From Gammaproteobacteria bacterium (GTDB taxonomy: Bacteria; Pseudomonadota; Gammaproteobacteria; SZUA-229): DNA of 48,822 nt. The notes under the pieces were generated by a model. The model was not told the DNA's origin and did not search any database. It saw nothing but the letters and a program-made list of their open reading frames with translations. The number at the start of each line of letters is the position of its first letter. Positions within the stretch are counted from its first letter, which is position 1. This document shows, piece after piece, positions 34,151-44,008 of the stretch. A program made the position numbers and the translations under genes. Location: contig WFMW01000003.1 of the NCBI GenBank assembly GCA_015488885.1, positions 1 through 48,822 on the forward strand. Direction: 5' to 3'.

Positions 34151-35326
34151 ATGCCTATGTTTGAATTGATGGATTCGGGTGCACAAGATGCAGTCATAAA
34201 AGTGCTGGGTGTTGGTGGCGGCGGTGGTAACGCAGTACAGCATATGGTGCGTAGTGGTATTGATAGTGTGGAGTTTATCTGCACTAATACGGATGCACAG
34301 GCACTCGGTAGAGTGGAAGGTGCGAAGTCATTGCAGATTGGCAGTAACATTACCAAAGGTCTGGGTGCGGGTGCGACACCGGACATTGGTCAGCAGGCGG
34401 CGCTGGAAGACCGTGAATTAATTCAGGAAGCCATTGAAGGTAGCGATATGTTATTTGTTACCGCCGGTATGGGTGGCGGTACGGGTACAGGCGCGGCCCC
34501 CGTCGTTGCTCAGGTGGCGCGTGAAATGGGTATTCTTGTTGTTGGTGTGGTGACTAAACCCTTTGGTTTTGAAGGCCCGGCGCGGATGAAGATTGCCCTG
34601 CAGGGTATCAAAGAGTTGAGTGGCCATGTGGATTCGTTAATTACTATTCCTAACGATAAATTAATGGATGTTTATGGTCGGGATTTTGACTTAATGAATG
34701 CTTTTAGCGGTGCCAATGATGTGTTATGCGGCGCGGTGCAGGGGATTACCGAGTTAATTACCCATCCGGGTGTTATCAATGTTGACTTTGCCGATGTTCG
34801 AACCGTAATGTCGAAGATGGGTATGGGTATGATGGGGTCGGGTAAAGCTATTGGTGAAACCCGGGCAAAAGAAGCAGCAGAAGCAGCCATCGCCAGCCCG
34901 TTACTGGAAGATGTTAATTTACATGGTGCGCATGGTATTCTGGTGAATGTTACCGGTGCGAATATGACGCTGGGTGAGTTTCAGGATATTGGTTCGGTGA
35001 TTAACAGTTTTGCCTCCGAAGATGCCACCGTGGTAATGGGAACTGCCATTGATGAATCACTGGAAGGTGAAATTCGGGTAACGGTTGTGGCAACCGGGCT
35101 AGGTCATGCATCAGCTATGCAGGCACCGGTTAAAACACCAGTACAACAATCACCGGCTACTATTAAGGTTGTTAAGCCTGAGCCAGAAGTTGATATTGAA
35201 GAACCTGCTCCAGTCGTACCCAGTGTTACACCGGCACGTCAGGCTGCCGATGCGGTAACTGCTGATGGTGGTTACGATGAAAAACTACTTGATATTCCAG
35301 CTTTTTTACGTCGTCAGGCCGATTGA
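34151..35326 (+). CDS. ftsZ: Cell division GTPase FtsZ
   Basis: This 391-residue tubulin-like GTPase forms the Z ring. The GTP-binding signature GGGTGTG is at 108-114, and the T7 catalytic loop NVDFADVRTVM is near 205. A variable Pro/Val/Glu linker (about 315-378) leads to the C-terminal peptide LLDIPAFLRRQAD that binds FtsA, ZipA and ZapD. ZapD is encoded further on at 43141. Length and motifs are normal. Confidence 0.98.
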   Translation: MPMFELMDSGAQDAVIKVLGVGGGGGNAVQHMVRSGIDSVEFICTNTDAQALGRVEGAKSLQIGSNITKGLGAGATPDIGQQAALEDRELIQEAIEGSDMLFVTAGMGGGTGTGAAPVVAQVAREMGILVVGVVTKPFGFEGPARMKIALQGIKELSGHVDSLITIPNDKLMDVYGRDFDLMNAFSGANDVLCGAVQGITELITHPGVINVDFADVRTVMSKMGMGMMGSGKAIGETRAKEAAEAAIASPLLEDVNLHGAHGILVNVTGANMTLGEFQDIGSVINSFASEDATVVMGTAIDESLEGEIRVTVVATGLGHASAMQAPVKTPVQQSPATIKVVKPEPEVDIEEPAPVVPSVTPARQAADAVTADGGYDEKLLDIPAFLRRQAD

Positions 35327-35506
35327 GGGGGCACAGATGATCAGCTAAAAGATTAAAGGTTATTGTATTAGTTTTTATGGATGCTAGCGTTACATCAATA
35401 CAGCCATACTGGTCAGTCGTGTAGATGAGCTTCCAATCTGGATGTTAATTATGTGATAATATAGAGAATTTTATCCATAAAAATACATTGTATCGGCAGA
35501 TTGTAG

Positions 35507-35532
35507 TCTATATCAGGTGGTTCTGATATAGA
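35507..35532. promoter_or_regulatory. Perfect 10-bp inverted repeat upstream of lpxC
   Basis: TCTATATCAG (35507-35516) and CTGATATAGA (35523-35532) are separated by six bases and lie 68-93 bases before the lpxC start. An extended -10-like TGTGATAATA is nearby at 35452. The geometry suits a dimeric repressor, but the binding protein is unknown. The rest of the 35327-35599 gap shows no gene. Confidence 0.5.
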
Positions 35533-35599
35533 TAGAAGGGATGGATACAGGAAATTATGTTGTTGATATGCATGAATTTTGCTATTAGATTAAGTGAAG

Positions 35600-36514
35600 A
35601 TGATTAAACAGAGAACATTAAAAAACGTGATTCGTGCCACGGGTGTTGGTTTACATTCCGGCGAGAAGGTTTACCTGACTTTGCGTCCGGCTTTACCTGA
35701 TACCGGGGTTGTGTTTCGACGTGTGGATCTAAATGAGCCGGTGGAGATAAAAGCTACCGCAATGAATGTGGGCGCGACCATGTTGTCCACAACACTGGAG
35801 CAAGATGGCATCTGTGTATCGACGGTTGAGCATCTATTGTCAGCAATGGCCGGTTTAGGTATTGATAATGCCTATGTCGATGTCAGTGCCGCAGAAGTGC
35901 CAATTATGGATGGTAGTTCAGGGCCCTTTGTTTTTTTGATACAGTCAGCAGGTATTGTCGAACAGGAAGCGCCAAAACGCTTTGTGCGCATTAAAAAATC
36001 GGTCATTGTTGAGGAGGAAGGCAAATGGGCGCGTTTTGACCCGTTTGACGGGTTTAAAGTCAGCTTTGCGATTGATTTTGATCACCCTGCGTTTAAAGAT
36101 TCACCGTGTACCGCAGAAATAGATTTTTCAACCACTTCTTTTGTAAAAGAAGTCAGTCGTGCCCGTACCTTTGGTTTTATGACGGATATTGAAGCCTTGC
36201 GTAAGAATAATCTGGCGCTGGGTGGCAGCATTGATAATGCCATTGTCGTCGATGAATATCGTGTGTTAAATGAAGATGGATTACGTTATGAAGACGAATT
36301 TGTTAAACATAAAGTGCTTGATGCCATCGGTGACCTGTATCTGTTAGGACATAGCTCTATCGGCGCTTTTTCCGGTTATCGCTCCGGGCATGCGCTCAAT
36401 AATAAATTATTAAAAGCTTTATGTGCTGATCCCGATGCCTGGGAAGAAGTAACCTTTGAAGATGACAAAGCGCTGTCACCCATCTCCTATACCCAGCCGT
36501 TACAAACCTTTTAA
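35600..36514 (+). CDS. lpxC: UDP-3-O-acyl-GlcNAc deacetylase LpxC
   Basis: This 304-residue zinc enzyme catalyses the committed step of lipid A synthesis. The start is taken as ATG at 35600, giving [21 protein letters not shown], which aligns with the family; a GTG at 35594 adds two residues. Zinc ligands are His78 in [10 protein letters not shown] and the His and Asp of [16 protein letters not shown]. Length matches the E. coli protein (305). The end is only six bases from the convergent DUF721 gene. Confidence 0.97.
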   Translation: MIKQRTLKNVIRATGVGLHSGEKVYLTLRPALPDTGVVFRRVDLNEPVEIKATAMNVGATMLSTTLEQDGICVSTVEHLLSAMAGLGIDNAYVDVSAAEVPIMDGSSGPFVFLIQSAGIVEQEAPKRFVRIKKSVIVEEEGKWARFDPFDGFKVSFAIDFDHPAFKDSPCTAEIDFSTTSFVKEVSRARTFGFMTDIEALRKNNLALGGSIDNAIVVDEYRVLNEDGLRYEDEFVKHKVLDAIGDLYLLGHSSIGAFSGYRSGHALNNKLLKALCADPDAWEEVTFEDDKALSPISYTQPLQTF

Positions 36515-36520
36515 AGGCTA

Positions 36521-37033
36521 TTATCTACAATGCCGGGATAATTTACGTAAGGATTCACTGAGCTTGCCATCATTGATATAATCGGCACTTTGCGACAGTA
36601 ACTTACCCGCCTGTGGACTTAGCTGGCGTGGATAGTTCTGATGGTGTTCAGGGCTGGAACACGGTGTAGTAATTAGCTGACCAGGGCGGGTTAATACCTG
36701 AATATGCCTGATACCTGCTGGAATAAGCGTTTGTAGATTTATATTCGCCATATATTTATGATGTTTCTGGCCTGACCGGTTGATGCGTAAATGATTAATT
36801 AACTGGGGAGCCAGTTGACGCAATCGAGTTGCCCAGACCGGAGAATCTGTCACTATAAACAGGGTATGCTGATCCAGTTTTACCACATGGAAATGACCGT
36901 GCACCTGACCCGGTAAACAATCTGTTAACAGCTGGGTTAAGACGGACAGGTTTTTACTTCTGGCGAGCAGTCCGGGGCTTAATTGTTCAAAAATTGGTTT
37001 CATTATTCGGGGTTGTGCAAATTTTTCCGACAT
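36521..37033 (-). CDS. DciA-like protein (DUF721)
   Basis: This is a 170-residue protein. The N-terminal part (about residues 20-115) matches the DUF721/DciA fold, a KH-like domain: LSVLTQLLTDCLPGQVHGHFHVVKLDQHTLFIVTDSPVWATRLRQLAPQL is the usual pattern. DciA helps load the replicative helicase DnaB in bacteria without DnaC. The gene commonly stands between lpxC and an M23 peptidase gene in gammaproteobacteria, as here, and is divergent from that peptidase gene. Start could also be the ATG at 37003. A basic, poorly conserved tail follows. Confidence 0.75.
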   Translation of the reverse strand: MSEKFAQPRIMKPIFEQLSPGLLARSKNLSVLTQLLTDCLPGQVHGHFHVVKLDQHTLFIVTDSPVWATRLRQLAPQLINHLRINRSGQKHHKYMANINLQTLIPAGIRHIQVLTRPGQLITTPCSSPEHHQNYPRQLSPQAGKLLSQSADYINDGKLSESLRKLSRHCR

Positions 37034-37077
37034 TATTGACTATACTTAGTAGGCGATTATCTATCAACATAACATAT

Positions 37078-38001
37078 ATGAATATTATATTTTTGGGTAA
37101 ATTTAAATGCAGGCCGCTGCATTGTCAGTTAAAAACGACGAAACAGCTAGTGGTCTGCGGGGTTTTAACCAGTGTTGCCGCTGTATTATTGCTGGCGACA
37201 GGTTACTGGTATGGTAGCCAGCATAATCAGGGTTATCAACAGCGCAAAACCGGTAATTTAACGGCGCTGAAAAAAGATATTTCCATCCAGAAGGCACTGA
37301 TTAAGCAGGCACGTTTGAATACAGCGACCAACCTGGACGCCTTGACCGCACGTATCGGTAAAATGCAGGCTAATGTGATTCGCCTGAATGCTCTGGGTGA
37401 GCGGCTGGTTAAGGTGGCAAAATTAGATGCAAAAGAATTTGATTTCCGCGATCCGCCTGCTTATGGCGGGCCAGTGGAACAGGAAATGCCGGTTGCCATA
37501 GATTTTGGAAAGGTCATCAACGATTTAAATAATCAATTAGCGAGTCGTGAATCGCAGCTCGAGATCCTTGAAGATATTCTAATGAACAGGCAGCTTCATA
37601 AACAGACCACCCCTAGTGGACGGCCAATTTTAAAAGGCTGGACATCCTCCTATTTTGGTAAGCGCATTGATCCTTTCACGGGCAAGCTGGCCATGCATAA
37701 AGGCATGGATTTCGCCGGTAAGGAAGGCAGTACGGTGATTGCGGCGGCAGAAGGTGTGGTGACCTGGGCAGGGCACCGAAGTGGTTATGGAAATCTGGTG
37801 GAAATAAACCACGGCAATGGTTATTCCACCCGTTATGGGCATAATGAAAAAATCCTGGTTAAAGTGGGTGATATTGTTAAAAAAGGACAGACTATTTCAT
37901 TAATGGGTTCCACAGGGCGTTCTACCGGTCCGCATGTCCACTTTGAAGTGCTGAAGAATGAGCAGCAGATTAATCCGGCAAGATTTGTTGCTGCAAAATA
38001 G
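37078..38001 (+). CDS. M23-family (LytM-like) peptidoglycan endopeptidase
   Basis: This is a 307-residue envelope protein from the ATG at 37078, chosen because an earlier ATG at 36994 overlaps the divergent DUF721 gene and spoils the usual family start. A membrane anchor (about residues 23-44) is followed by a coiled coil (about 60-100, ending LNALGERL) and a C-terminal M23 domain with the zinc ligands HKGMDFAG and HVHFEV. Such enzymes cut stem-peptide cross-links or activate amidases. The position between lpxC/DUF721 and secA is conserved in relatives. Confidence 0.9.
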   Translation: MNIIFLGKFKCRPLHCQLKTTKQLVVCGVLTSVAAVLLLATGYWYGSQHNQGYQQRKTGNLTALKKDISIQKALIKQARLNTATNLDALTARIGKMQANVIRLNALGERLVKVAKLDAKEFDFRDPPAYGGPVEQEMPVAIDFGKVINDLNNQLASRESQLEILEDILMNRQLHKQTTPSGRPILKGWTSSYFGKRIDPFTGKLAMHKGMDFAGKEGSTVIAAAEGVVTWAGHRSGYGNLVEINHGNGYSTRYGHNEKILVKVGDIVKKGQTISLMGSTGRSTGPHVHFEVLKNEQQINPARFVAAK

Positions 38002-38048
38002 TCATCGCCTCTTCAAATCGTTTATAATCTACCTATTTCGATTTCTTT

Positions 38049-38071
38049 GCCCTGCCTGATTGTGGCAGGGC
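38049..38071. promoter_or_regulatory. 8-bp hairpin upstream of secA
   Basis: GCCCTGCC (38049-38056), a seven-base loop, and GGCAGGGC (38064-38071) form a strong GC stem 27 bases before secA. No run of Ts follows, so it is not a full terminator for the M23 gene. It may stabilise or regulate the secA mRNA. No secM-like coding frame was seen in this gap. Confidence 0.55.
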
Positions 38072-38097
38072 TAACTTACATCAGGTCATAGAAATAA

Positions 38098-40812
38098 ATG
38101 TTAGCAAATGTAGTGCGCAAGGTATTTGGTAGTCGCAACGACCGAATCATTAATAAACATCTAAAAACGGTTAAACTGGTTAATGTACTGGAACCTGAGT
38201 TTGAAGTATTAAGTGATGAACAGTTAGCCGCTAAAACTCGAGAGTTTCGTGAACGTCTGGATAAAGGTGAAACGCTTGAGCAGCTTCTTCCAGAAGCATT
38301 TGCCACGGTCAGAGAAGCTGGTCGTCGGGTTCTGGGAATGCGTCATTTTGATGTGCAGCTGGTTGGTGGCATGGTACTCGATAGTGGCAAAATTGCCGAG
38401 ATGCGTACCGGTGAAGGTAAAACCCTGGTAGCAACCCTGGCCTGTTACCTGAATGCGTTGCCGGGAAAAGGCGTGCATGTGGTGACGGTGAATGATTACC
38501 TGGCGAAACGTGATGCCGAGTGGATGAGTCAATTATATAACTTTCTTGGTTTAACCACGGGTGTCAGTATTGCTGGTATGGATCAGGTGGCAAAGAAACA
38601 GGCTTATGCCGCTGATATTACCTATGGCACCAATAATGAATTCGGGTTTGATTATCTGCGCGATAATATGGCATTTACTGCCGAAGATAAAGTCCAGCGT
38701 GAACTCAATTTTGCTATTGTGGACGAGGTTGACTCGATTTTAATTGATGAAGCCAGAACCCCGTTAATTATCTCCGGTGCCGTGGGTGAGAGTACCGACC
38801 TGCATAATCAGTTTAAGGATATTGTTACCCGGCTTGAGCAAGGTAGAAAGACTGAGAAAGATGAACCTGAAGAAGGTGATTTTTCCATCGATGAAAAAAA
38901 TCGCACCGTGCATATTACCGAGCAGGGCCATGAAAAAATTGAGCAGATTCTAATAGCAGAAGGCATTCTTGATGCAGACGACAGTTTATACAGTGCGGCA
39001 AATATTAATATGCTTCACTACCTGAGTGCGGCATTGCGTGCTCTGGTTCTGTTTCAGCGTGATGTTCATTATATTGTCAAAAATAATGAAATTATTATCG
39101 TTGATGAATTCACCGGGCGAACCATGGAAGGCCGACGTTGGTCTGATGGTTTGCATCAGGCGATAGAGGCAAAAGAAGGTGTTGAAATTCAACAGGAAAA
39201 CCAGACCCTCGCCTCGATTACTTTTCAGAACTACTTCCGGCTCTATGACAAACTTTCCGGCATGACCGGCACGGCTGATACCGAAGCGGAAGAGTTGTTA
39301 CAGATTTATAACCTTGAAGTCATCGTTATTCCCACCAATAAGCCGATGGCGCGTACCGACCATACCGATAAAGTATTTCTTTCCCCTGATGAAAAATTTG
39401 ATGCTGTCATCGAAGATATAAAAGATTGTATTAGTCGGCAGCAGCCTGTGCTGGTGGGTACCGCATCCATTGATGTTTCTGAGGTGCTGTCCAGAAAATT
39501 ACAGGCACAGAAAATTAAGCATAATGTACTTAATGCCAAACAGCACGAGAATGAAGCACATATTATTGAAGAAGCTGGTCGTCCTGGTGCGGTAACCATT
39601 GCCACCAATATGGCCGGGCGTGGCACCGATATTGTGCTGGGCGGTAATCTTGAAGCAGAACTGGCTGGTATTGAGGATGACGCAGAGCGTGCGTCTGTCC
39701 GTCGGCAATGGGAACAACGCCACCAGCAGGTTATTGATGCGGGTGGCTTACATGTGATTGGTAGTGAACGTCACGAATCCCGGCGTATCGATAATCAGCT
39801 GCGTGGTCGTTCGGGGCGTCAGGGCGATCCTGGTTCCAGTCGTTTTTACCTGTCTTTGCAGGACGATTTAATGCGTATTTTTGCCTCAGACAAAGTAGGT
39901 AGTCTGATGAAAAAACTGGGCATGGAAAAAGGCGAAGCCATTGAACACCCCTGGGTTAATCGAGCCATTGAAAATGCCCAGCGCAAGGTAGAAGGGCATA
40001 ACTATGATATACGCAAACAATTGCTGGAATATGATGATGTAGCTAATGACCAGCGGCGGGTAATTTATAAACAGCGTAATGACATGATGGCTGAAAATGA
40101 TCTGTCTGCAACCGCTGTCGCGATTCGAGAAGAAGTGATCAACAATACCATTACCCAGTATATTCCTCCCGGCAGTCTGGATGAACAATGGGATATTCCC
40201 GGACTGGAGGCCACTCTGGAAGAAGAATTTGGTTGTGCGATGCCAGTTGCCGACTGGCTGGAACAGGATAATGCGCTCAATGAAGATGGTTTACGCAAGC
40301 GTATCCTGCAGATGCTGGTGGATGAATATGAGGCCAAGGAACAAATTGTCGGCGCGGAAAATATGCGTGGCTATGAAAAACATGTCACCCTGAATGTACT
40401 AGATCGGCTGTGGAAAGAACACCTTGCAGCCATGGACTATCTGCGCAACAGTATTGGGCTGCGTGGTTATGCGCAGAAAGATCCAAAGCAGGAATACAAA
40501 CGTGAATCCTTTGAAATGTTTGCAGAAATGCTTGAACGCATGAAATACGAGGTAGTGACCATTCTGTCAAAAGTTCAGATCCAGGCCAGTGAAGAAGTGG
40601 AGCAACTGAATGCCAATGAGAATCCGCCGGTACAGAATGTAAGTTATCAGCACGCTGATGCACAGGCGTTGAATCAGGGTGAAGAAACACCAGATCAGGT
40701 TCCCGAAGTGCAACAGCCCTATCAACGCAGCCAGAAGAAAATTGGTCGCAATGAACCCTGCTTCTGTGGTTCAGGAAAAAAATACAAACATTGTCACGGT
40801 AAATTGAGTTAA
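38098..40812 (+). CDS. secA: Preprotein translocase ATPase SecA
   Basis: This 904-residue motor drives unfolded proteins through SecYEG. Walker A is MRTGEGKT (102-109) and Walker B VDEVD (around 209-212). The preprotein cross-linking domain, [30 protein letters not shown] and the second ATPase half ([14 protein letters not shown]) are intact. The C-terminus carries the zinc motif [14 protein letters not shown] that binds SecB. Length matches E. coli (901). Its Shine-Dalgarno sequence is poor. Confidence 0.98.
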   Translation: MLANVVRKVFGSRNDRIINKHLKTVKLVNVLEPEFEVLSDEQLAAKTREFRERLDKGETLEQLLPEAFATVREAGRRVLGMRHFDVQLVGGMVLDSGKIAEMRTGEGKTLVATLACYLNALPGKGVHVVTVNDYLAKRDAEWMSQLYNFLGLTTGVSIAGMDQVAKKQAYAADITYGTNNEFGFDYLRDNMAFTAEDKVQRELNFAIVDEVDSILIDEARTPLIISGAVGESTDLHNQFKDIVTRLEQGRKTEKDEPEEGDFSIDEKNRTVHITEQGHEKIEQILIAEGILDADDSLYSAANINMLHYLSAALRALVLFQRDVHYIVKNNEIIIVDEFTGRTMEGRRWSDGLHQAIEAKEGVEIQQENQTLASITFQNYFRLYDKLSGMTGTADTEAEELLQIYNLEVIVIPTNKPMARTDHTDKVFLSPDEKFDAVIEDIKDCISRQQPVLVGTASIDVSEVLSRKLQAQKIKHNVLNAKQHENEAHIIEEAGRPGAVTIATNMAGRGTDIVLGGNLEAELAGIEDDAERASVRRQWEQRHQQVIDAGGLHVIGSERHESRRIDNQLRGRSGRQGDPGSSRFYLSLQDDLMRIFASDKVGSLMKKLGMEKGEAIEHPWVNRAIENAQRKVEGHNYDIRKQLLEYDDVANDQRRVIYKQRNDMMAENDLSATAVAIREEVINNTITQYIPPGSLDEQWDIPGLEATLEEEFGCAMPVADWLEQDNALNEDGLRKRILQMLVDEYEAKEQIVGAENMRGYEKHVTLNVLDRLWKEHLAAMDYLRNSIGLRGYAQKDPKQEYKRESFEMFAEMLERMKYEVVTILSKVQIQASEEVEQLNANENPPVQNVSYQHADAQALNQGEETPDQVPEVQQPYQRSQKKIGRNEPCFCGSGKKYKHCHGKLS

Positions 40813-40819
40813 CGTTAAC

Positions 40820-42049
40820 ATGGCTGTTGGTTTATCCGAACCCACTGATTTATTAGCCATTAAAGGCGTTAAGCTGGCGACGACAGCCTGTGGCATTAAA
40901 AAGCCGGTTGACGGGCAGCCGGCGCGTGATGATCTGGTGTTAATGACTTTTGCCGGGCACAGTGTTTGTGCGGTCACCTTCACCCAAAATGCTTTTTGTG
41001 CCGCACCGGTTAGCGTGGCTAAAAAGCATTTGCAGCAAACTGCACCACGTTGTTTTTTGATCAATTCAGGCAATGCCAATGCCGGTACCGGTCAGCAGGG
41101 TATGGATGACGCACAGCAAAGCTGCCGCTGGGTCGCAGAAAAATTAAACTGTGATGCAACGCAGGTATTGCCGTTTTCAACCGGAGTGATTGGTGAACCC
41201 CTGCCGCTGGAAAATTTGCATGCCGGTATCACACAGTTAATACCGGCACTGGATGCCAGTAACTGGTTAGCGGCTGCACATGGTATTATGACGACCGATA
41301 CCATTGCCAAGGCGGTATCCGAACAGGTGGTGCTGGAGGGTGAAACCATTACCCTTACCGGCATAGCCAAAGGCTCAGGGATGATAAAGCCGGATATGGC
41401 AACCATGTTATGTTTTATTGCTACTGATGCCAGTATTGAAGCCGATTTATTGCAGCAATATCTCAGTCGCGCCGTCGATAACAGCTTCAACAACATTACT
41501 GTCGATGGTGATACCTCAACCAATGATGCCTGTATGCTGGTAGCAACATGCCAGTCATCTTTTTCCGTCATTGCAGAAGATCCTGCCTCAGAACAGTTTT
41601 ATCAGGCACTTGAACGGGTTTGCCTGACGCTGGCGCAGGCCATTATTCGTGATGGTGAAGGTGCAACAAAATTTGTTACCATTAATATTGAACAGGCAAG
41701 ATCAATCACCGAAGCAAAAACAGTAGCTTATACGATTGCACATTCCCCGCTGGTAAAAACCGCGCTGTTTGCCAGTGACCCGAACTGGGGGCGTATTCTT
41801 GCTGCGGTTGGCCGTGCCGGTCTGGCTGATCTGGATATCAGCACGGTTAATATCTTTCTGGGCGATGTCTGTATTGTGCGTGCAGGTGCTAAAAGCCATA
41901 CCTATACCGAAGCGCAGGGGCAGGCGGTCATGAACCAGGCGGAGATTGATATTCGGGTTGAACTGGGGCGTGGTGAGCAGTGTGCAACCATCTGGACCAC
42001 TGATCTGTCCCATGACTATATCAGCATTAATTCAGACTATCGTTCCTGA
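40820..42049 (+). CDS. argJ: Bifunctional ornithine acetyltransferase/NAGS ArgJ
   Basis: This 409-residue enzyme recycles the acetyl group from N-acetylornithine to glutamate in arginine synthesis. It self-cleaves before a conserved Thr, here Thr195 in GSGMIKPDMATMLCF. Other signatures are LINSGNANAGTGQQG, STGVIGEPLPL and SDPNWGRILAAVGRAG. Whether it also makes N-acetylglutamate from acetyl-CoA cannot be read from sequence. A 12-bp palindrome, GTTAACGTTAAC, stands directly before the ATG and there is no Shine-Dalgarno sequence. Confidence 0.96.
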   Translation: MAVGLSEPTDLLAIKGVKLATTACGIKKPVDGQPARDDLVLMTFAGHSVCAVTFTQNAFCAAPVSVAKKHLQQTAPRCFLINSGNANAGTGQQGMDDAQQSCRWVAEKLNCDATQVLPFSTGVIGEPLPLENLHAGITQLIPALDASNWLAAAHGIMTTDTIAKAVSEQVVLEGETITLTGIAKGSGMIKPDMATMLCFIATDASIEADLLQQYLSRAVDNSFNNITVDGDTSTNDACMLVATCQSSFSVIAEDPASEQFYQALERVCLTLAQAIIRDGEGATKFVTINIEQARSITEAKTVAYTIAHSPLVKTALFASDPNWGRILAAVGRAGLADLDISTVNIFLGDVCIVRAGAKSHTYTEAQGQAVMNQAEIDIRVELGRGEQCATIWTTDLSHDYISINSDYRS

Positions 42050-42073
42050 AATTATTAACACACGGTTGAGCTA

Positions 42074-43135
42074 ATGGCTGTTGTTCATATTGCGGTTGCT
42101 GTTATTATCGATGCGCAGGACAGAGCTTTAATCAGCCTGCGCCGCAAGAATACCCATCAGGGCGGCCTCTGGGAGTTTCCCGGTGGCAAAGTCGAAGCGG
42201 GTGAAACAATTCGCCAGGCACTGTATCGTGAACTGCATGAAGAGCTCAATATTCTAATCCAGTCAGCCCGTCCCCTTATCACCCTGAGCCATGACTATAA
42301 CGATAAACAAGTCTGTCTGCATGTGTGGAACGTGCAGCAATATTGCTGTGAACCGGGTGTCAACCTGATGGGTAATCAAGGCGCGGAGGGGCAGGCGATT
42401 AAATGGCTGGATGTTAATAAACTCGATCCTGACGATTTTCCAGCGGCGGATAAAGCTATTATCAGTGTATTAAAACTACCTGACCGTTATTTAATTAGCG
42501 GTGAGTTCAGCTCACTGGAAGATTTTAAAAAACGCCTGTCTCATGCCGTTGAACAGGGTGTTCGCCTGCTTCAGCTAAGGCTGAAAACCTCGTGGGTAAA
42601 AGCTAATCGGCAACTAGCACAGCAGGTTGTAGAGCATGGCATAACACTGGCGTGCAACACAGCGGTGAGCCTGATGTTGAATATACCCGATGAATTAAGA
42701 TTAGCCATTTTAGACTCTGCGATTCTAGCAACAACAATATTAGAACCAGCGATTTTGTCGGAAGCCGTATCGGGACATATCAGCGGTGGCATTGGCCTGC
42801 ATTTTAATAGTGTGCAGTTAAATCAGCTCAGTGTGGGAAAAATACAGGCATACCGACAGAGCAGGCTTAACCCAGTCTGGTTGGCGGCTTCCTGCCATAG
42901 TCAGAGCGATCTTCAGCAAGCCCAAACGCTGGGGCTGGATTTTGCTGTATTATCACCGGTCAAAAAAACCACCAGTCACCCACTGGCAAAACCCATGGGG
43001 TGGTCAACTTTTCGCTCACTGGTCGAGCAAAGCTCGATACCGGTTTATGCGCTGGGAGGGATGAATGAAAAGGATATAATGTTGGCCCAGCAGGCTGGCG
43101 CGCAGGGTATTGCTGGAATAAGCTTTGGCTGGTGA
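42074..43135 (+). CDS. Nudix (MutT) hydrolase fused to a ThiE-like domain
   Basis: This is a 353-residue fusion. Residues 1-135 are a MutT-type Nudix domain with the box GGKVEAGETIRQALYRELHEEL (37-58), which cleaves oxidised nucleotides such as 8-oxo-dGTP. Residues about 138-353 resemble thiamine phosphate synthase (ThiE): RLLQLRLKTSW, GLHFNSVQL and GAQGIAGISFGW, but typical ThiE phosphate and catalytic residues are altered. This fusion is well known in gammaproteobacteria next to argJ. The ThiE-like half carries an extra Ile/Leu/Ala-rich stretch at about residues 204-236 that lengthens a loop. The function of that half is unproven. Confidence 0.88.
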   Translation: MAVVHIAVAVIIDAQDRALISLRRKNTHQGGLWEFPGGKVEAGETIRQALYRELHEELNILIQSARPLITLSHDYNDKQVCLHVWNVQQYCCEPGVNLMGNQGAEGQAIKWLDVNKLDPDDFPAADKAIISVLKLPDRYLISGEFSSLEDFKKRLSHAVEQGVRLLQLRLKTSWVKANRQLAQQVVEHGITLACNTAVSLMLNIPDELRLAILDSAILATTILEPAILSEAVSGHISGGIGLHFNSVQLNQLSVGKIQAYRQSRLNPVWLAASCHSQSDLQQAQTLGLDFAVLSPVKKTTSHPLAKPMGWSTFRSLVEQSSIPVYALGGMNEKDIMLAQQAGAQGIAGISFGW

Positions 43136-43140
43136 ATGCG

Positions 43141-43911
43141 TTAGATGGCACACATCTGTAATTGAAATTTGATATCTTCCTTACACTGTTCCGGTCTGAG
43201 TGCCGGGTCATTATTTTGCATAAAACGTATCGAGAAACGGTGTTTACCCGCGCTTATTTCCGGGTAATAGTGACTATGGGCAGGAATAGTAATACGTAAC
43301 AGTTGCATCGGCAGACTGGTGTCAATGGATTGCTGAAAGAAGCCGTGAGCGGCAACTTCATCACTGTTGTCAGTGCTGTGTCTAATCACATCAAGAATAA
43401 GCTGAATGGCTCGATCGAGATGACCAAACGGGCGAAACCATTTTTGCAGGTGTTTATGACGTTGCTCTTTGGGCTGATTCAGCCAGTGTTTCAGCGCCGG
43501 TAAATCAAAGTCACAGATACTGCCGGGCACAGAACTCTTTTGCCGAATCATGGTAATCAGCTCAACATTTTTTATTTCCTGACCGATATAGCCGCTGATA
43601 GCCTGTAGTTCACCTATACGTTGGTGGATATTTTTAAGAATGGATTTGAGTTGTTGCTGATCAATTTGCGGGCGTTTTACCAGGCTTTCCAGGCGAGCAT
43701 GCTGGCGTTTGAGTTCCTTCAGGACTTCCAGTTTAATATCGCTGCGGGAGGTAAAGGCTAAAATTTCGATAATGGAGTCAACAGCGACCATATTATTCCA
43801 GTCAGAGCCATGTTTTAAATGGAAGTTATACTGCTGGAAAAGTTTTTCCAGACGCAGAAAAGCTCTTATTTTTTCATTCAGCGGTTGTTCGTAGACCAGG
43901 TGACTGTTCAC
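43141..43911 (-). CDS. zapD: Cell division protein ZapD
   Basis: This 256-residue protein (YacF family) cross-links FtsZ filaments by binding their C-terminal peptide. The start YEQPLNEKIRAFLRLEKLFQQ, the helical core with DSIIEILAFTSRSDIKLEVLKELKRQ, and the beta part near AHSHYYPEISAGKHRFSIRFM are all typical. In E. coli coaE-zapD is followed by yacG; here no yacG lies downstream, and the convergent Nudix gene ends five bases away. It is 97 bases downstream of coaE. Confidence 0.95.
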   Translation of the reverse strand: MNSHLVYEQPLNEKIRAFLRLEKLFQQYNFHLKHGSDWNNMVAVDSIIEILAFTSRSDIKLEVLKELKRQHARLESLVKRPQIDQQQLKSILKNIHQRIGELQAISGYIGQEIKNVELITMIRQKSSVPGSICDFDLPALKHWLNQPKEQRHKHLQKWFRPFGHLDRAIQLILDVIRHSTDNSDEVAAHGFFQQSIDTSLPMQLLRITIPAHSHYYPEISAGKHRFSIRFMQNNDPALRPEQCKEDIKFQLQMCAI

Positions 43912-44008
43912 GTTGAGTAATGGATTAAGTAGAGTGAATTGCCTATTTTACACGTTTTTACCCAGCTTAATAATTACTCATGGAAATTATTGTGATTTCA
44001 GCCCAGGT

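Noticed and set aside
36994-37077. Longer start for the M23 peptidase
   Set aside because: It would overlap the divergent DUF721 gene by 40 bases and place non-typical residues before the membrane anchor; the ATG at 37078 gives the usual family start.
38001-38097. secM-like arrest peptide gene upstream of secA
   Set aside because: The gap is only 96 bases, with no frame encoding a signal peptide and arrest motif.
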